The notes beneath the pieces were generated by a model. The model did not search any database and had not been told where the DNA came from. It saw nothing but the letters and a program-made list of their open reading frames with translations. A DNA stretch of 47,187 bases from Microtetraspora malaysiensis (GTDB taxonomy: Bacteria; Actinomycetota; Actinomycetes; Streptosporangiales; Streptosporangiaceae). The stretch is from positions 184,464 through 231,650 of the forward strand of contig NZ_BBYJ01000015.1 of assembly GCF_001528665.1 (NCBI RefSeq), written 5' to 3'. The position numbers and the translations under genes were made by a program. Shown one piece after another: positions 8,885 to 17,127 of the stretch (within the stretch, counting starts at the first letter, position 1; each line of letters starts with the position of its first letter).

Positions 8885-9277
8885 ATGGAGACCATCGTCG
8901 TCGGGGCAGCGATCATCGAGAACGGCCGACTCCTGGCCGCCCAGCGGGCCGACCCGCCCGAGCTGAAGGGTGGCTGGGAGTTCCCCGGAGGGAAGGTCGA
9001 TCCCGGCGAGAGTGACCACGACGCGCTGGTCCGCGAATGCGCCGAGGAGCTCGGCGTCAAAATCGCGGTCGGGCGCCGGGTCGGCGGCGAATGGCCCCTG
9101 TCCAGCGGCTCGGTGCTGCGGGTATGGGTCGCCACCATCGTGTCCGGCGTGCCCGAGCCCCTGGAGCATCTCGCGCTGCGGTGGCTGGGTCAGGAGGAGC
9201 TTTACGACGTTCCATGGCTGCCGGGCGACCTGCCGATTGTCCGGGCGGTCCAGGGTTTGCTCAATGGTTCTTCGTGA
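8885..9277 (+). CDS. Nudix hydrolase, MutT-like
   Basis: 130 aa. A full Nudix box GX5EX7REUXEEXGU is visible: GGKVDPGES, then seven residues, then RECAEELGV (about 39-62). Length and the METIVVGAAII start match MutT-type (d)NTP pyrophosphatases, which remove oxidised or otherwise unwanted nucleotides. ATG 8885 lies 5 bases after the cell-wall enzyme stop. TAACGT 7 bases before the ATG may be a separate -10 element, so it need not belong to the secretion operon. Exact substrate unknown. Confidence 0.85.
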   Translation: METIVVGAAIIENGRLLAAQRADPPELKGGWEFPGGKVDPGESDHDALVRECAEELGVKIAVGRRVGGEWPLSSGSVLRVWVATIVSGVPEPLEHLALRWLGQEELYDVPWLPGDLPIVRAVQGLLNGSS

Positions 9278-9283
9278 GTTGTC

Positions 9284-9311
9284 TTTACTGTTCCTTTTGT
9301 CTGCGTAGAAT
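9284..9311 (+). promoter_or_regulatory. candidate sigma-70 promoter
   Basis: TTTACT (9284-9289), 16 bases, TAGAAT (9306-9311), in a short AT-rich stretch that stands out from its surroundings. It would drive the membrane protein gene starting at 9351. Confidence 0.4.
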
Positions 9312-9350
9312 TCCGCTTTAAGAAAGCGCGGGAAGGCGACGGAGGCGGCA

Positions 9351-10361
9351 GTGAGCGGAAGCGCACGACTGAGGGCCGCCTTCTCTGCCCTGATCATCAC
9401 GATTTCGGTGCTGGTCGCGGTCCCGGTCATCGCCGCCGCGGCGGACGACGACCGGGTCGAGCCGTGCGAAGCCGGCCAGGTGTGCCAGCCCGAGGTCACG
9501 GTGACGATCACCGAGACGCCCGACGGCGCCTCCCCGAGCGAGACGGGCAGCCCGGTGGTGACGCAGACGGTCACCGTGACGCCGACCCCGAGCACGACGC
9601 CCACCCACACGCCCACTCCGTCGCCGACACCGAACACGGTCGAGAGCACGACGGCCGAGCCGATCCCCGACGTCGTGGAGACGACGCAGGAGCCGCAGCA
9701 GGAGGAGCAGAAGCCGGAGGAGAATCCGCAGATCTCCCTGCCGGAGGCGTCGGACAACCCCGCCGAAGTGGTGGCGCCGCCGACCGACTTCGGCGACCCG
9801 GCCCCGCAGGACGCGGCGTACGAGCTGCGCAACGCGACGCCGGAGTTCGACCAGGTCACGCTGAGCCACAAGCTGGCCATCCCGGCGGCGCTGCTCGTGC
9901 TGATCGCCCTGTTCGGCTGGCTCATCTTCGAGGGCCGGCTGCGGCGGATGGCGCACGCGACGGCGGCGCGCAAGGGCGGCCCGGCGGCCGGGGCGGTGCC
10001 CGTGCCGGGAGCGGCGTACGCGCCGATGGTCGGCCTCGTGCCCGTCCCGGTGGCGTACCCGCCGGCCTACGGCTACCCCTACGCCGCCGAGCACCCGTAC
10101 GGATATCCGCATCCGCAGCAGGGCTACCCGCAGGGATACGCGCCCCAGCAGGCGTACGGCGCCCACCCGGCCTACGGGATGCCCCATGGGTACGGCGTGG
10201 CCCCGGGGTACGGCGTACCCGGGCAGCAGGCAGACGCCTGGAGCCTCGCCGTGAACGAGGCGGACCCGGCGGCGGCGCCCCGCCCGGACGTTCCGGGGAG
10301 CCCCGCTCCTGGCGCGCCCGAAGCCGGCGGAACCCCGGGCACCCCCGGCCAGACCGGCTGA
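9351..10361 (+). CDS. single-pass membrane protein with Tyr/Pro/Gly-rich tail
   Basis: 336 aa from GTG 9351, with GGAGG just upstream. A signal-like helix (about 8-27) is followed by a Thr/Pro/Glu-rich extracytoplasmic stalk (VTVTITETP, TPTPSTTPTHTPTPSPTP), a transmembrane helix LAIPAALLVLIALFGWLIFE (about 170-190), a basic stop-transfer RLRRMAHATAARKG, and a cytoplasmic tail rich in PYGYP, GYPQGY and YGMPHGYG repeats. No catalytic domain is evident. The tail is of the kind that self-associates or binds partners; function unknown. It stands alone, convergent with sdhB, with hairpins between. Confidence 0.75.
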   Translation: MSGSARLRAAFSALIITISVLVAVPVIAAAADDDRVEPCEAGQVCQPEVTVTITETPDGASPSETGSPVVTQTVTVTPTPSTTPTHTPTPSPTPNTVESTTAEPIPDVVETTQEPQQEEQKPEENPQISLPEASDNPAEVVAPPTDFGDPAPQDAAYELRNATPEFDQVTLSHKLAIPAALLVLIALFGWLIFEGRLRRMAHATAARKGGPAAGAVPVPGAAYAPMVGLVPVPVAYPPAYGYPYAAEHPYGYPHPQQGYPQGYAPQQAYGAHPAYGMPHGYGVAPGYGVPGQQADAWSLAVNEADPAAAPRPDVPGSPAPGAPEAGGTPGTPGQTG

Positions 10362-10370
10362 CCGTTCCGT

Positions 10371-10397
10371 TCTCCCCGACGACGGTCCTCGGGGAGA
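10371..10397. terminator. hairpin terminator after 9351 gene
   Basis: TCTCCCCGA (10371-10379) and TCGGGGAGA (10389-10397) form a perfect 9-bp stem with a 9-base loop, 10 bases after the stop. There is no clear U-tract. Confidence 0.6.
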
Positions 10398-10438
10398 CCC
10401 GTGAAAACGGCTTCCGGGGAGGCCCGTGAAAAGGGAAC

Positions 10439-10467
10439 GGCCGCCCGCGCCCGAGGCGCGGACGGCC
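10439..10467. terminator. 13-bp GC hairpin between convergent genes
   Basis: GGCCGCCCGCGCC and GGCGCGGACGGCC pair with one mismatch around a CGA loop. It lies between the 9351 gene and sdhB, so it can act in both directions, mainly for the sdh operon. Confidence 0.65.
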
Positions 10468-10501
10468 GCACATGGCTCCAGGGAGCCCGTTCAGCCCCTT
10501 C

Positions 10502-11254
10502 TCAGCTGGACCGCCGGAAGATCTTGTTACCCAGCCAGACCAGCGGGTCGTACTTCCGGTCGACCACGCGCTCCTTCATCGGGATCAGCGCGTTGTCGGT
10601 GATCTTGATGTGCTCGGGGCAGACCTCGGTGCAGCACTTGGTGATGTTGCAGTAACCGAGGCCGTGGTCCTCCTGCGCGGACTCCTTGCGGTCGGCCGTG
10701 TCGTACGGGTGCATGTCCAGCTCGGCGATCCGCATGAGGAAGCGCGGGCCGGCGAAGGCCGGCTTGTTCTCCTCGTGGTCGCGGATGACGTGGCAGACGT
10801 TGTTGCACATGAAGCACTCGATGCACTTGCGGAACTCCTGGGACCGCTCGACATCGATCTGCTGCATCCGGTATTCGCCGGGCTCGACGTCCTTCGGCGG
10901 GGTGAACGACGGGATCTCGCGCGCCTTCTGGTAGTTGAACGAGACGTCGGTCACCAGGTCCTTGATGACGGGGAACGTCCGCATCGGGGTGACCGTGATG
11001 GTCTCGGTCTCCTCGAAGGTGGACATCCGGGTCATACAGCCGAGCCGTGGCCTGCCGTTGATCTCCATCGAGCAGGAGCCGCACTTGCCCGCCTTGCAGT
11101 TCCAGCGGACCGCGAGATCGGGAGCCTGCGTCGCCTGCAGCCGGTGGATGACGTCAAGGACGACCTCGCCCTCGTTCACCTCGACGGTGAAGTCCTCCAG
11201 GCGGCCCTCGCCGCCCTCGCCGCGCCAGACGCGGAACTTGGCCTTGTAACCCAT
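10502..11254 (-). CDS. sdhB: succinate dehydrogenase iron-sulfur subunit, Sdh1 type
   Basis: 250 aa. The N-terminal plant-type [2Fe-2S] ligands are Cys53, 58, 61 and 73 (CKAGKCGSC then C). The C-terminal domain has the [4Fe-4S] set CIECFMCNNVC (144-154), and YCNITKCCTEVCPEHI (201-216) supplies [3Fe-4S] ligands. It carries electrons from the flavoprotein to the membrane subunit. ATG 11254 is preferred over GTG 11257 because AAGGAG lies 5 bases before it. It overlaps the sdhA stop by one base (TGATG). Sequence style and neighbours match mycobacterial Sdh1 (the Rv0247c family) rather than the second sdhB in this window. Confidence 0.9.
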   Translation of the reverse strand: MGYKAKFRVWRGEGGEGRLEDFTVEVNEGEVVLDVIHRLQATQAPDLAVRWNCKAGKCGSCSMEINGRPRLGCMTRMSTFEETETITVTPMRTFPVIKDLVTDVSFNYQKAREIPSFTPPKDVEPGEYRMQQIDVERSQEFRKCIECFMCNNVCHVIRDHEENKPAFAGPRFLMRIAELDMHPYDTADRKESAQEDHGLGYCNITKCCTEVCPEHIKITDNALIPMKERVVDRKYDPLVWLGNKIFRRSS

Positions 11255-13149
11255 CACGACTCCTTGACCGCGTCGTACTTCGCCAGCTCGTCCCCGGTGA
11301 GGTACTTGCTGAGCTCCTCCCGGTCGAACAGGACCAGCAGGTCAGCGCGCATCGACGGCTGGATCCGCTCCTCGACGTCCACGGTGGCGCCGTCCGGCGT
11401 CGCCGAGCAGACCAGGAGTTTGCGCCGCCACTCGGGCGACATCTTCGGGTAGTCGTCCCTGGTGTGCCCGCCCCGGCTCTCCTCGCGCAGGAGCGCGGCC
11501 CGCGCCACGCACTCGCTGACGAGCAGCATGTTGCGCAGGTCGAGGGCGAGGTGCCAGCCGGGGTTGTAGATCCGGCCGCCCGGGGACGCGGTGTGGTTCG
11601 ACCGCTCCTTGAGCTTCTCGACGGCGTCCAGCGCCTCGGAGACCTCCTCGGTCTTGCGGATGATGCCGACGAGGTCGTTCATCGTCCGCTGCAGCTCGTG
11701 GTGGACCTCGTAGGGGTTCTCGCCGCCCGACCGCTCCAGCGGCGCGAGCGCCTCGGCCCGCGCGTCCTGGACCGCCGTCTCGGACACGGCGGGCCGCCGT
11801 GCCAGGCCGTTCACGTACTCGGCCGCGCCGGCGCCGGCCCGGCGGCCGAACACCAGCAGGTCGGACAGCGAGTTGCCGCCGAGACGGTTGGAGCCGTGCA
11901 TGCCGCCGGAGACCTCGCCCGCCGCGAACAGTCCCGGCACGGAGGCGGCGCCGGTGTCGGCGTCCACCTCGACGCCGCCCATGATGTAGTGGCATGTCGG
12001 GCCGACCTGCATGGGCTCCTTGGTGATGTCGACGTCCGCCAGCTCCTTGAACTGGTGGTGCATCGACGGCAGCCGCTTGGTGATCTCGTCGGCCGGCAGC
12101 CGGGTGGAGACGTCGAGGAAGACGCCGCCCTGCGGCGAGCCGCGGCCCGCCTTCACCTCGGCGTTGATGGCCCGGGCGACCTCGTCACGCGGCAGCAGCT
12201 CCGGCGGCCGGCGGTTGTTCGCCTGGTCGGTGTACCAGCGGTCGCCCTCTTCCTCCGTCGTGGCGTACTTGTCCTTGAACACGTCCGGCACGTAGTCGAA
12301 CATGAAGCGCCGACCCTCGGAGTTGCGCAGCACGCCGCCGTCTCCGCGTACGGACTCGGTGACGAGGATGCCGCGCACCGACGGAGGCCAGACCATCCCG
12401 GTCGGGTGGAACTGGATGAACTCCATGTTGATCAGCTTCGCGCCCGCGAGCAGGGCGAGCGCGTGGCCGTCGCCCGTGTACTCCCAGGAGTTGGACGTGA
12501 CGACGTAGGACTTGCCGATGCCGCCGGTGGCCAGCACGACGGCCGGGGCGTCGAAGACGATGAACTTGCCCGTCTCGCGCCAGTAGCCGAAGGCCCCGGA
12601 GACGTCCTCGCCGTCCTTGAGCAGGCGGGTGACCGTGCACTCGGCGAAGACCTTGATGTACGCCTCAGGGTCGCCGTGCAGCTTCTCGTCCTCCTGCTGG
12701 AGTGCGACGACGCGCTGCTGCAGGGTGCGGATGAGTTCGAGGCCGGTGCGGTCGCCGACGTGGGCGAGACGCGGGTACTCGTGGCCGCCGAAGTTCCGCT
12801 GGCTGATCTTGCCGTCCTTGGTGCGGTCGAACAGCGCGCCCCACGCCTCCAGCTCCCAGACGCGGTCCGGGGCCTCCTTGGCGTGCAGCTCGGCCATCCG
12901 CCAGTTGTTCAGGAACTTGCCGCCGCGCATGGTGTCGCGGAAGTGAACCATCCAGTTGTCGTCGGGGTTGACGTTCCCCATCGCGGCCGCCGCGCCGCCC
13001 TCGGCCATGACGGTGTGCGCCTTGCCGAAGAGCGACTTGCAGACGATGGCGGTGCGCTTGCCCTGCTGCCGCGCCTCGATCGCCGCGCGGAGCCCGGCGC
13101 CTCCCGCGCCGATGACGACGACGTCGTATTCGTGACGCTCGATTTCCAC
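11254..13149 (-). CDS. sdhA: succinate dehydrogenase flavoprotein subunit, Sdh1 type
   Basis: 631 aa. FAD-binding VVIGAGGAGLRAA is near residue 11. His45 in KAHTVMAEGG is the expected covalent FAD-binding histidine. The HPTG active-site segment, a second FAD motif (GLFAAGEVSGGMHGSNRLGG) and a C-terminal helical domain are present. It oxidises succinate to fumarate on the cytoplasmic side. GTG 13149 is preceded by GAGGG. It lies 12 bases after the membrane subunit and overlaps sdhB by one base, so the operon is sdhC-sdhA-sdhB. Confidence 0.92.
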   Translation of the reverse strand: MEIERHEYDVVVIGAGGAGLRAAIEARQQGKRTAIVCKSLFGKAHTVMAEGGAAAAMGNVNPDDNWMVHFRDTMRGGKFLNNWRMAELHAKEAPDRVWELEAWGALFDRTKDGKISQRNFGGHEYPRLAHVGDRTGLELIRTLQQRVVALQQEDEKLHGDPEAYIKVFAECTVTRLLKDGEDVSGAFGYWRETGKFIVFDAPAVVLATGGIGKSYVVTSNSWEYTGDGHALALLAGAKLINMEFIQFHPTGMVWPPSVRGILVTESVRGDGGVLRNSEGRRFMFDYVPDVFKDKYATTEEEGDRWYTDQANNRRPPELLPRDEVARAINAEVKAGRGSPQGGVFLDVSTRLPADEITKRLPSMHHQFKELADVDITKEPMQVGPTCHYIMGGVEVDADTGAASVPGLFAAGEVSGGMHGSNRLGGNSLSDLLVFGRRAGAGAAEYVNGLARRPAVSETAVQDARAEALAPLERSGGENPYEVHHELQRTMNDLVGIIRKTEEVSEALDAVEKLKERSNHTASPGGRIYNPGWHLALDLRNMLLVSECVARAALLREESRGGHTRDDYPKMSPEWRRKLLVCSATPDGATVDVEERIQPSMRADLLVLFDREELSKYLTGDELAKYDAVKES

Positions 13150-13161
13150 TGTGATCCCTCG

Positions 13162-13962
13162 TTATGCGAACGGGAAGTTGATGATGCCCTTGGCGACCAG
13201 CCGGACGTAGAGGTCGGCGATCATGACCGAGAACATCGACGCCCAGGCGAATTGCTGGTGCTTGGCGTTGAGTTTCGACACGAAGGTCCACGCCTTGTAC
13301 CTGATCGGGTGCTTGGAGAAGTGGTTCAGCCGGCCTGCCGTGATGTGCCGGCAGGAATGGCAGCCGAAGGTGTAGGCGAGAATCAGGATCGCGTTGACGA
13401 GAAGGATGATCGTTCCCAGCCCCACGTGTCCCCAGTTGCCGTCTTTATCCCGGAACGAGAGAACCGCGTCATAAGTCAGGATTAGACCGATGATGACGGC
13501 GAAGTAGAAGAAGTAGCGGTGGATGTTCTGGATGATCAGCGGCAGGCGGGTCTCGCCGGTGTACTTGCCGTGCGGCTCGGCCACGGAGCAGGCGGGCGGC
13601 GACAGCCAGAACGAGCGGTAGTAGGACTTGCGGTAGTAGTAGCAGGTGAGACGGAAGCCCGCGGGCAGTCCGAGGATCAGCAATCCCGGCGGCCAGGTGT
13701 ACCAGTCGCCGATGGGCGCCAAGCCGAACAGGCGTGCCCCTTCGGGGCAGGCCGTCGCCAGGCAGGGAGAGGCGAAGGGCGCGATGTACGGCTCCGCCAG
13801 GTAGCTCTGGTCGAAGATCGCCCAGAACCCGTAAACAAGGAATGTCATCAGTCCGGTGAATGTCAGCGCCGGCGCCAGCCACCATCGGTCGGTGCGCAGA
13901 GTGCGTACCTTGATCTGGGCGCGTTGCTTTCTGGCCGAGTTTTCGGCCGTTGTCTGGGTCAT
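13162..13962 (-). CDS. sdhC: succinate dehydrogenase membrane anchor, Sdh1 type, with Cys/His clusters
   Basis: 266 aa, five or so membrane helices (about 30-50, 90-106, 150-168, 182-200, 236-256). ATG 13962 is used because GGAGAGG lies 6 bases upstream and the protein then starts MTQTTAENSA. It is unlike the b-type cytochrome subunit at 21475. It carries CHSCRH at 201-206 at the end of a helix and a second Cys/His pair, ACSVAEPH (124-131). Mycobacterial Sdh1 has been described with a membrane-embedded Rieske-type [2Fe-2S] cluster in SdhC, and this pattern fits such a cluster, although the ligand assignment here is inference. It should pass electrons from SdhB to menaquinone. Confidence 0.85.
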   Translation of the reverse strand: MTQTTAENSARKQRAQIKVRTLRTDRWWLAPALTFTGLMTFLVYGFWAIFDQSYLAEPYIAPFASPCLATACPEGARLFGLAPIGDWYTWPPGLLILGLPAGFRLTCYYYRKSYYRSFWLSPPACSVAEPHGKYTGETRLPLIIQNIHRYFFYFAVIIGLILTYDAVLSFRDKDGNWGHVGLGTIILLVNAILILAYTFGCHSCRHITAGRLNHFSKHPIRYKAWTFVSKLNAKHQQFAWASMFSVMIADLYVRLVAKGIINFPFA

Positions 13963-14049
13963 CAGAGACCTCTCCACCTTCCGCGGTCCCTTTTCTGTAC
14001 GCCGAGGGCTCCGCGTCCATTCGTGTCGCGCCGGCCGATGCGCCACGAG

Positions 14050-14108
14050 GTGTAACAACGCCGTGTAACAACGCCGACGCCTGTTGGTGGGGCATACGTT
14101 ACGACGCC
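14050..14108. repeat. operator-like iterons upstream of sdhC
   Basis: GTGTAACAACGCC occurs twice in perfect tandem (14050-14062, 14063-14075). A third copy, GTTACGACGCC (9 of 11 matching), is at 14098-14108. They lie in the 303-base gap between the divergent sdhC (start 13962) and the kinase gene (14266), about 90-150 bases ahead of sdhC. Probably a regulator-binding site for one or both promoters. Nothing else was recognised in this gap. Confidence 0.5.
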
Positions 14109-14265
14109 GACAGGGCAAAATGTGAGAAGGGTCACCCCCTATTTCGGCAAGAGAGTGTGATTGTCGTCACGTCTCACTGAAGCGCAGGCACTATTCCCCC
14201 TCATGTCCGGTTTTTTCTGGTGTTCTGGAAGACTTGCCCTGGCGAATGGGGAGGTCGAGGCCAGA

Positions 14266-16398
14266 GTGAACAGGGTGAGATCCTTCGTGGCCGGCACCGA
14301 GCCCGGCCCCCGGCTCGCGCGGCTGACCGTCGCCGTGGTCTTCGCGGGTTTCGCCTCCGTGTACGTGCTGGCAGCCGACGGCGTGGCGGAGGCGCTGCTG
14401 CCGCTGGGCGTCCTCGTGCTCCAGCTGGGGCAGGTCTTCCCCCGGTGGCGCCGCCTGCGCGGCCCGGCCGCGCTCGCCGCGCAGGCCGTTCTCGCGACGG
14501 TGGCGGTGCTCGTCTGCGGCGTGTCCGTCGGTCTCTTCGGCTTTCTCGCCGGTTCGCTACTGCTCGTCTCCGCGTGGCCCGTGGCGGTCCTCGTGGTGGC
14601 CGGGGCCGCGCTCGTCCAGGCCACGCGTTCGGCGGACGCGCTCGCGGTGATCGATTCCACGATCACCCCGGCGCTCGCCGCTCTCGTGATCTACGGTCTG
14701 ACCCGGATGGCGGAGCGGGTGGACGAGGTCGCCGCGGCCCGGGTGAGGCTCGCGCTCGCGGCCGTCGCGGAGGAGCGGCTCCGGATCGCCACCGAGCTGA
14801 ACGAGGGCATCGGGCGGGGGCTCGACGCGATCGAACGCGGCGCGCGCCGCGCCATGGAGTCGGCGGTGGACGCGGGGGCGACCGGGCAGACGATCGGGGA
14901 CGTCGCCGCCACGGCGCGGCGCTGCCTGGCGGACGCCCGCTCGGCGGCGGCGGACTACCGGGCGCTGTCGCTCGCCCCGGAGGTCGCCGCGGCGCGGGCG
15001 CTGCTGTCGGCGGCGGGGGTCGAGACGGAGGTGCGGATCGGTCACACCGAGCCGCTCGGCTCGGCCGGGGCGCTGCTCGCGACGGTGCTCCGCGACGCCG
15101 TCACCGACGTCGTACGGCAGGGAACCGCCCGGCACTGCCTGATCGAGACCGTGCACCGTGACGGCATGGTTCGGTTGCGCGTCACCAACGACGGTGTGCG
15201 AACGGCGGGCGCGGGCGTCGAGGGGTTGGACGACGTCATCGACCGGATGGCGGCGGTGTCGGGGGCCCTGCGCGTCGGGCTCGATCCCGACGGCAGGTTC
15301 GGCGTCGAGGCCGCCATCCCGGCCACGCCGCCCGCTCCGCCGCCACCGGACACCGCCTACGGCCTGTCGATCGCCCTGCTCGGCACGGTGGTCGCCGGAT
15401 TCTGCGTCAAGGCGTTGCTCCTCGTCCCGGGAGATCTGGTTCTGCCGGCGGCGGCGTGCCTGGCCGTGATCGCGTACCTGCAGCTCCGGTCCGTGCGCGG
15501 GCGTCATCCGTACGCGTTGGCGGCCATGGCCCTGCTCGCCTATGCGCCGTTGTTCGTGTTCGGCCAGGACTGGCTGGGCGTGGGCGGCTTCCTGGCGGGC
15601 CCGCTGCTGCTCATGTTCCGCTGGGCGGTGTCGTTGCCGCTCGTGGCGGTCGTCATGGCGAGCGTGGCGACGGCCGCGGCGGCGTTCGGGCTTCCGGCGG
15701 AAGCCGTCGTCAACTACACCGCCAGCACGCTGGTCACCGGGTTGGTGATCCACGGCCTGGTCGGGTTGGCCCGGGTGGTCAAGGAGCTCCAGGACTCGCG
15801 GGAGGAGCCGGCCCGCGCCGCGATCGTCCAGGAGCGGCTGCGCGCCGCGCGCGACCTGCACGACCTTCTCGGACACAACCTGGCGGCGATCCTGCTCAAG
15901 TGCGAGCTGGCCCGGCGCCTGGCGGACGCCGCCCCGGAGCGGGCCCGCGCGGAGATCGCCGACGTCATCGTGATGGCCGGGCGGGCCAGGGCCGATCTGC
16001 GGGCCGCGTCGGGCGACCACCGTGAGATGTCGCTGGAGGAGGAAGCGGAGTCGGCCCGTTCCGTGCTGGCCGCGGCCGGGATGGAGGTCCGGCTCTCGCT
16101 CGGCCACGGGCCGCTGCCCGCTCCGGCCGAGACCGTGCTCGCGACCGTTCTGCGGGAAGCCGTGACCAACGTGCTCAGGCACAGCTCGGCGCGGAGCTGC
16201 CACATCGCGTCCGAGGTCTCCCAGGGCGTCGTACGGCTCAGCGTGCGGAACGACGGGGTGCGCCCGGACGCGGGGCGCGGCCGGCCGGGCTCGGGCATCG
16301 GCAACCTCACCGCCCGGCTGGCCGCGCTCGGCGGCGAGCTGACCGCGCGGGTGGAGGACGACGGCTGGTTCCGGGTGCGGGCCGTCCTGGTGCCGTGA
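14266..16398 (+). CDS. tandem histidine kinase: pseudokinase half fused to active half
   Basis: 710 aa from GTG 14266 (ATG 14203 is an alternative). Two homologous modules, each a set of membrane helices followed by a HisKA_3-type dimerisation helix and an HATPase. Module 2 is intact: RAARDLHDLLGHNLA with phospho-acceptor His532, N-box REAVTNVLRH with Asn635, RNDGV (661-665) and GSGIGNL (676-682). Module 1 has RIATELNEGIGRGLD with Asn179 instead of His, RDAVTDVVRQ with Asp281 instead of Asn, and no Gly-rich G2 loop after TNDGV (307-311), so it should neither bind ATP normally nor autophosphorylate. It probably signals to the NarL-type regulator encoded tail-to-tail at 16424; the divergent ABC genes suggest cell-envelope or antibiotic stress sensing. 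Confidence 0.85.
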   Translation: MNRVRSFVAGTEPGPRLARLTVAVVFAGFASVYVLAADGVAEALLPLGVLVLQLGQVFPRWRRLRGPAALAAQAVLATVAVLVCGVSVGLFGFLAGSLLLVSAWPVAVLVVAGAALVQATRSADALAVIDSTITPALAALVIYGLTRMAERVDEVAAARVRLALAAVAEERLRIATELNEGIGRGLDAIERGARRAMESAVDAGATGQTIGDVAATARRCLADARSAAADYRALSLAPEVAAARALLSAAGVETEVRIGHTEPLGSAGALLATVLRDAVTDVVRQGTARHCLIETVHRDGMVRLRVTNDGVRTAGAGVEGLDDVIDRMAAVSGALRVGLDPDGRFGVEAAIPATPPAPPPPDTAYGLSIALLGTVVAGFCVKALLLVPGDLVLPAAACLAVIAYLQLRSVRGRHPYALAAMALLAYAPLFVFGQDWLGVGGFLAGPLLLMFRWAVSLPLVAVVMASVATAAAAFGLPAEAVVNYTASTLVTGLVIHGLVGLARVVKELQDSREEPARAAIVQERLRAARDLHDLLGHNLAAILLKCELARRLADAAPERARAEIADVIVMAGRARADLRAASGDHREMSLEEEAESARSVLAAAGMEVRLSLGHGPLPAPAETVLATVLREAVTNVLRHSSARSCHIASEVSQGVVRLSVRNDGVRPDAGRGRPGSGIGNLTARLAALGGELTARVEDDGWFRVRAVLVP

Positions 16399-16409
16399 CC
16401 GGCAAGGTT

Positions 16410-16423
16410 TGCCCGGACGGGCA
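16410..16423. terminator. short palindrome between convergent genes
   Basis: TGCCCG-GA-CGGGCA is a perfect inverted repeat in the 25-base gap between the kinase and regulator stops. The loop is very small, so function as a terminator is uncertain. Confidence 0.3.
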
Positions 16424-17029
16424 TTAGATCCAGCCGGCCTCCCGGGCGATGCGGGCGGCGTCCGTCCGGTTGCGGGCGCCGAGTTTGGTCACGATCGTGG
16501 TGAGGTAGTTGCGTACGGTCCCGGCGCTGAGGAACAGGTCGGCGGCGATCTCGGTCGCCTCGGCGCCGCCGGCGGCCAGCCGTAGCACGTCGGCCTCGCG
16601 CGGCGTGAGGGGGTTGTCGGCGAGGTCCCAGGCGGCGACCGCCAGCGAGGGGTCGAGGACGCGGCCTCCGGCGGCGATCGTGCGGATCGCCGCGACCAGG
16701 TCGTCCGGCGGCGCGGTTTTCAGCATGAACCCGTTGACCTGCGCGCTCAGCGCCCGGCGAAGGTGGCCCGGCCTGCCGTTCCCGGTGAGCATCAGCGTGC
16801 GGCAGGCGGGCAGCTTCGCGCGCAGTTCGGCCGCGGCGCCGAGGCCGTCCAGGCCGGGCATGTCGATGTCGAGCACGGCGATGTCCGGCCGGTGCCGGAG
16901 CGCGGCGGGCAACACGGCCTCACCCGAGCCGACGGCGTCCACCACCGTCAGGTCGTCCTCCAACTCCAGCAACGCGACGAGTGCTCCGCGTACCACGTGC
17001 TGATCTTCTGCCAGCAGAACCTTGATCAC
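16424..17029 (-). CDS. NarL/LuxR-family response regulator
   Basis: 201 aa from GTG 17029. The receiver domain has the acidic pair Glu8-Asp9, phospho-acceptor Asp54 in AVLDIDMPG and Lys104 in FMLKTAPP. The C-terminal HTH (about 136-196) has LTPREADVLRL and the recognition-helix region TVRNYLTTIVTKLG. It is the obvious partner of the HisKA_3 kinase, although the genes are convergent rather than in one operon. It is divergent from the ABC transporter genes, and the 99-base gap carries two direct repeats spaced two helical turns apart, a likely binding site for its own product. Confidence 0.9.
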   Translation of the reverse strand: MIKVLLAEDQHVVRGALVALLELEDDLTVVDAVGSGEAVLPAALRHRPDIAVLDIDMPGLDGLGAAAELRAKLPACRTLMLTGNGRPGHLRRALSAQVNGFMLKTAPPDDLVAAIRTIAAGGRVLDPSLAVAAWDLADNPLTPREADVLRLAAGGAEATEIAADLFLSAGTVRNYLTTIVTKLGARNRTDAARIAREAGWI

Positions 17030-17046
17030 GGCAATATGTCTATCAG

Positions 17047-17082
17047 TGTCCGACTCATGACGTCGTCATGTCCGACTCGTGA
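17047..17082. promoter_or_regulatory. operator between response regulator and ABC genes
   Basis: TGTCCGACTCATGA (17047-17060) and TGTCCGACTCGTGA (17069-17082) are direct repeats with one mismatch and a 22-base period. Between them lies a perfect palindrome CATGACG-T-CGTCATG (17056-17070). Two-turn spacing suits cooperative binding of a NarL-type dimer to the face shared by both divergent promoters. Confidence 0.55.
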
Positions 17083-17127
17083 TCGGCTCTCTGGTCCGCG
17101 TTTCCCCGGTTCAGCAGGCTTGATTCC

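Noticed and set aside
11464-13485. 673-codon frame opposite sdhA
   Set aside because: Antisense shadow; sdhA is unmistakable on the minus strand.
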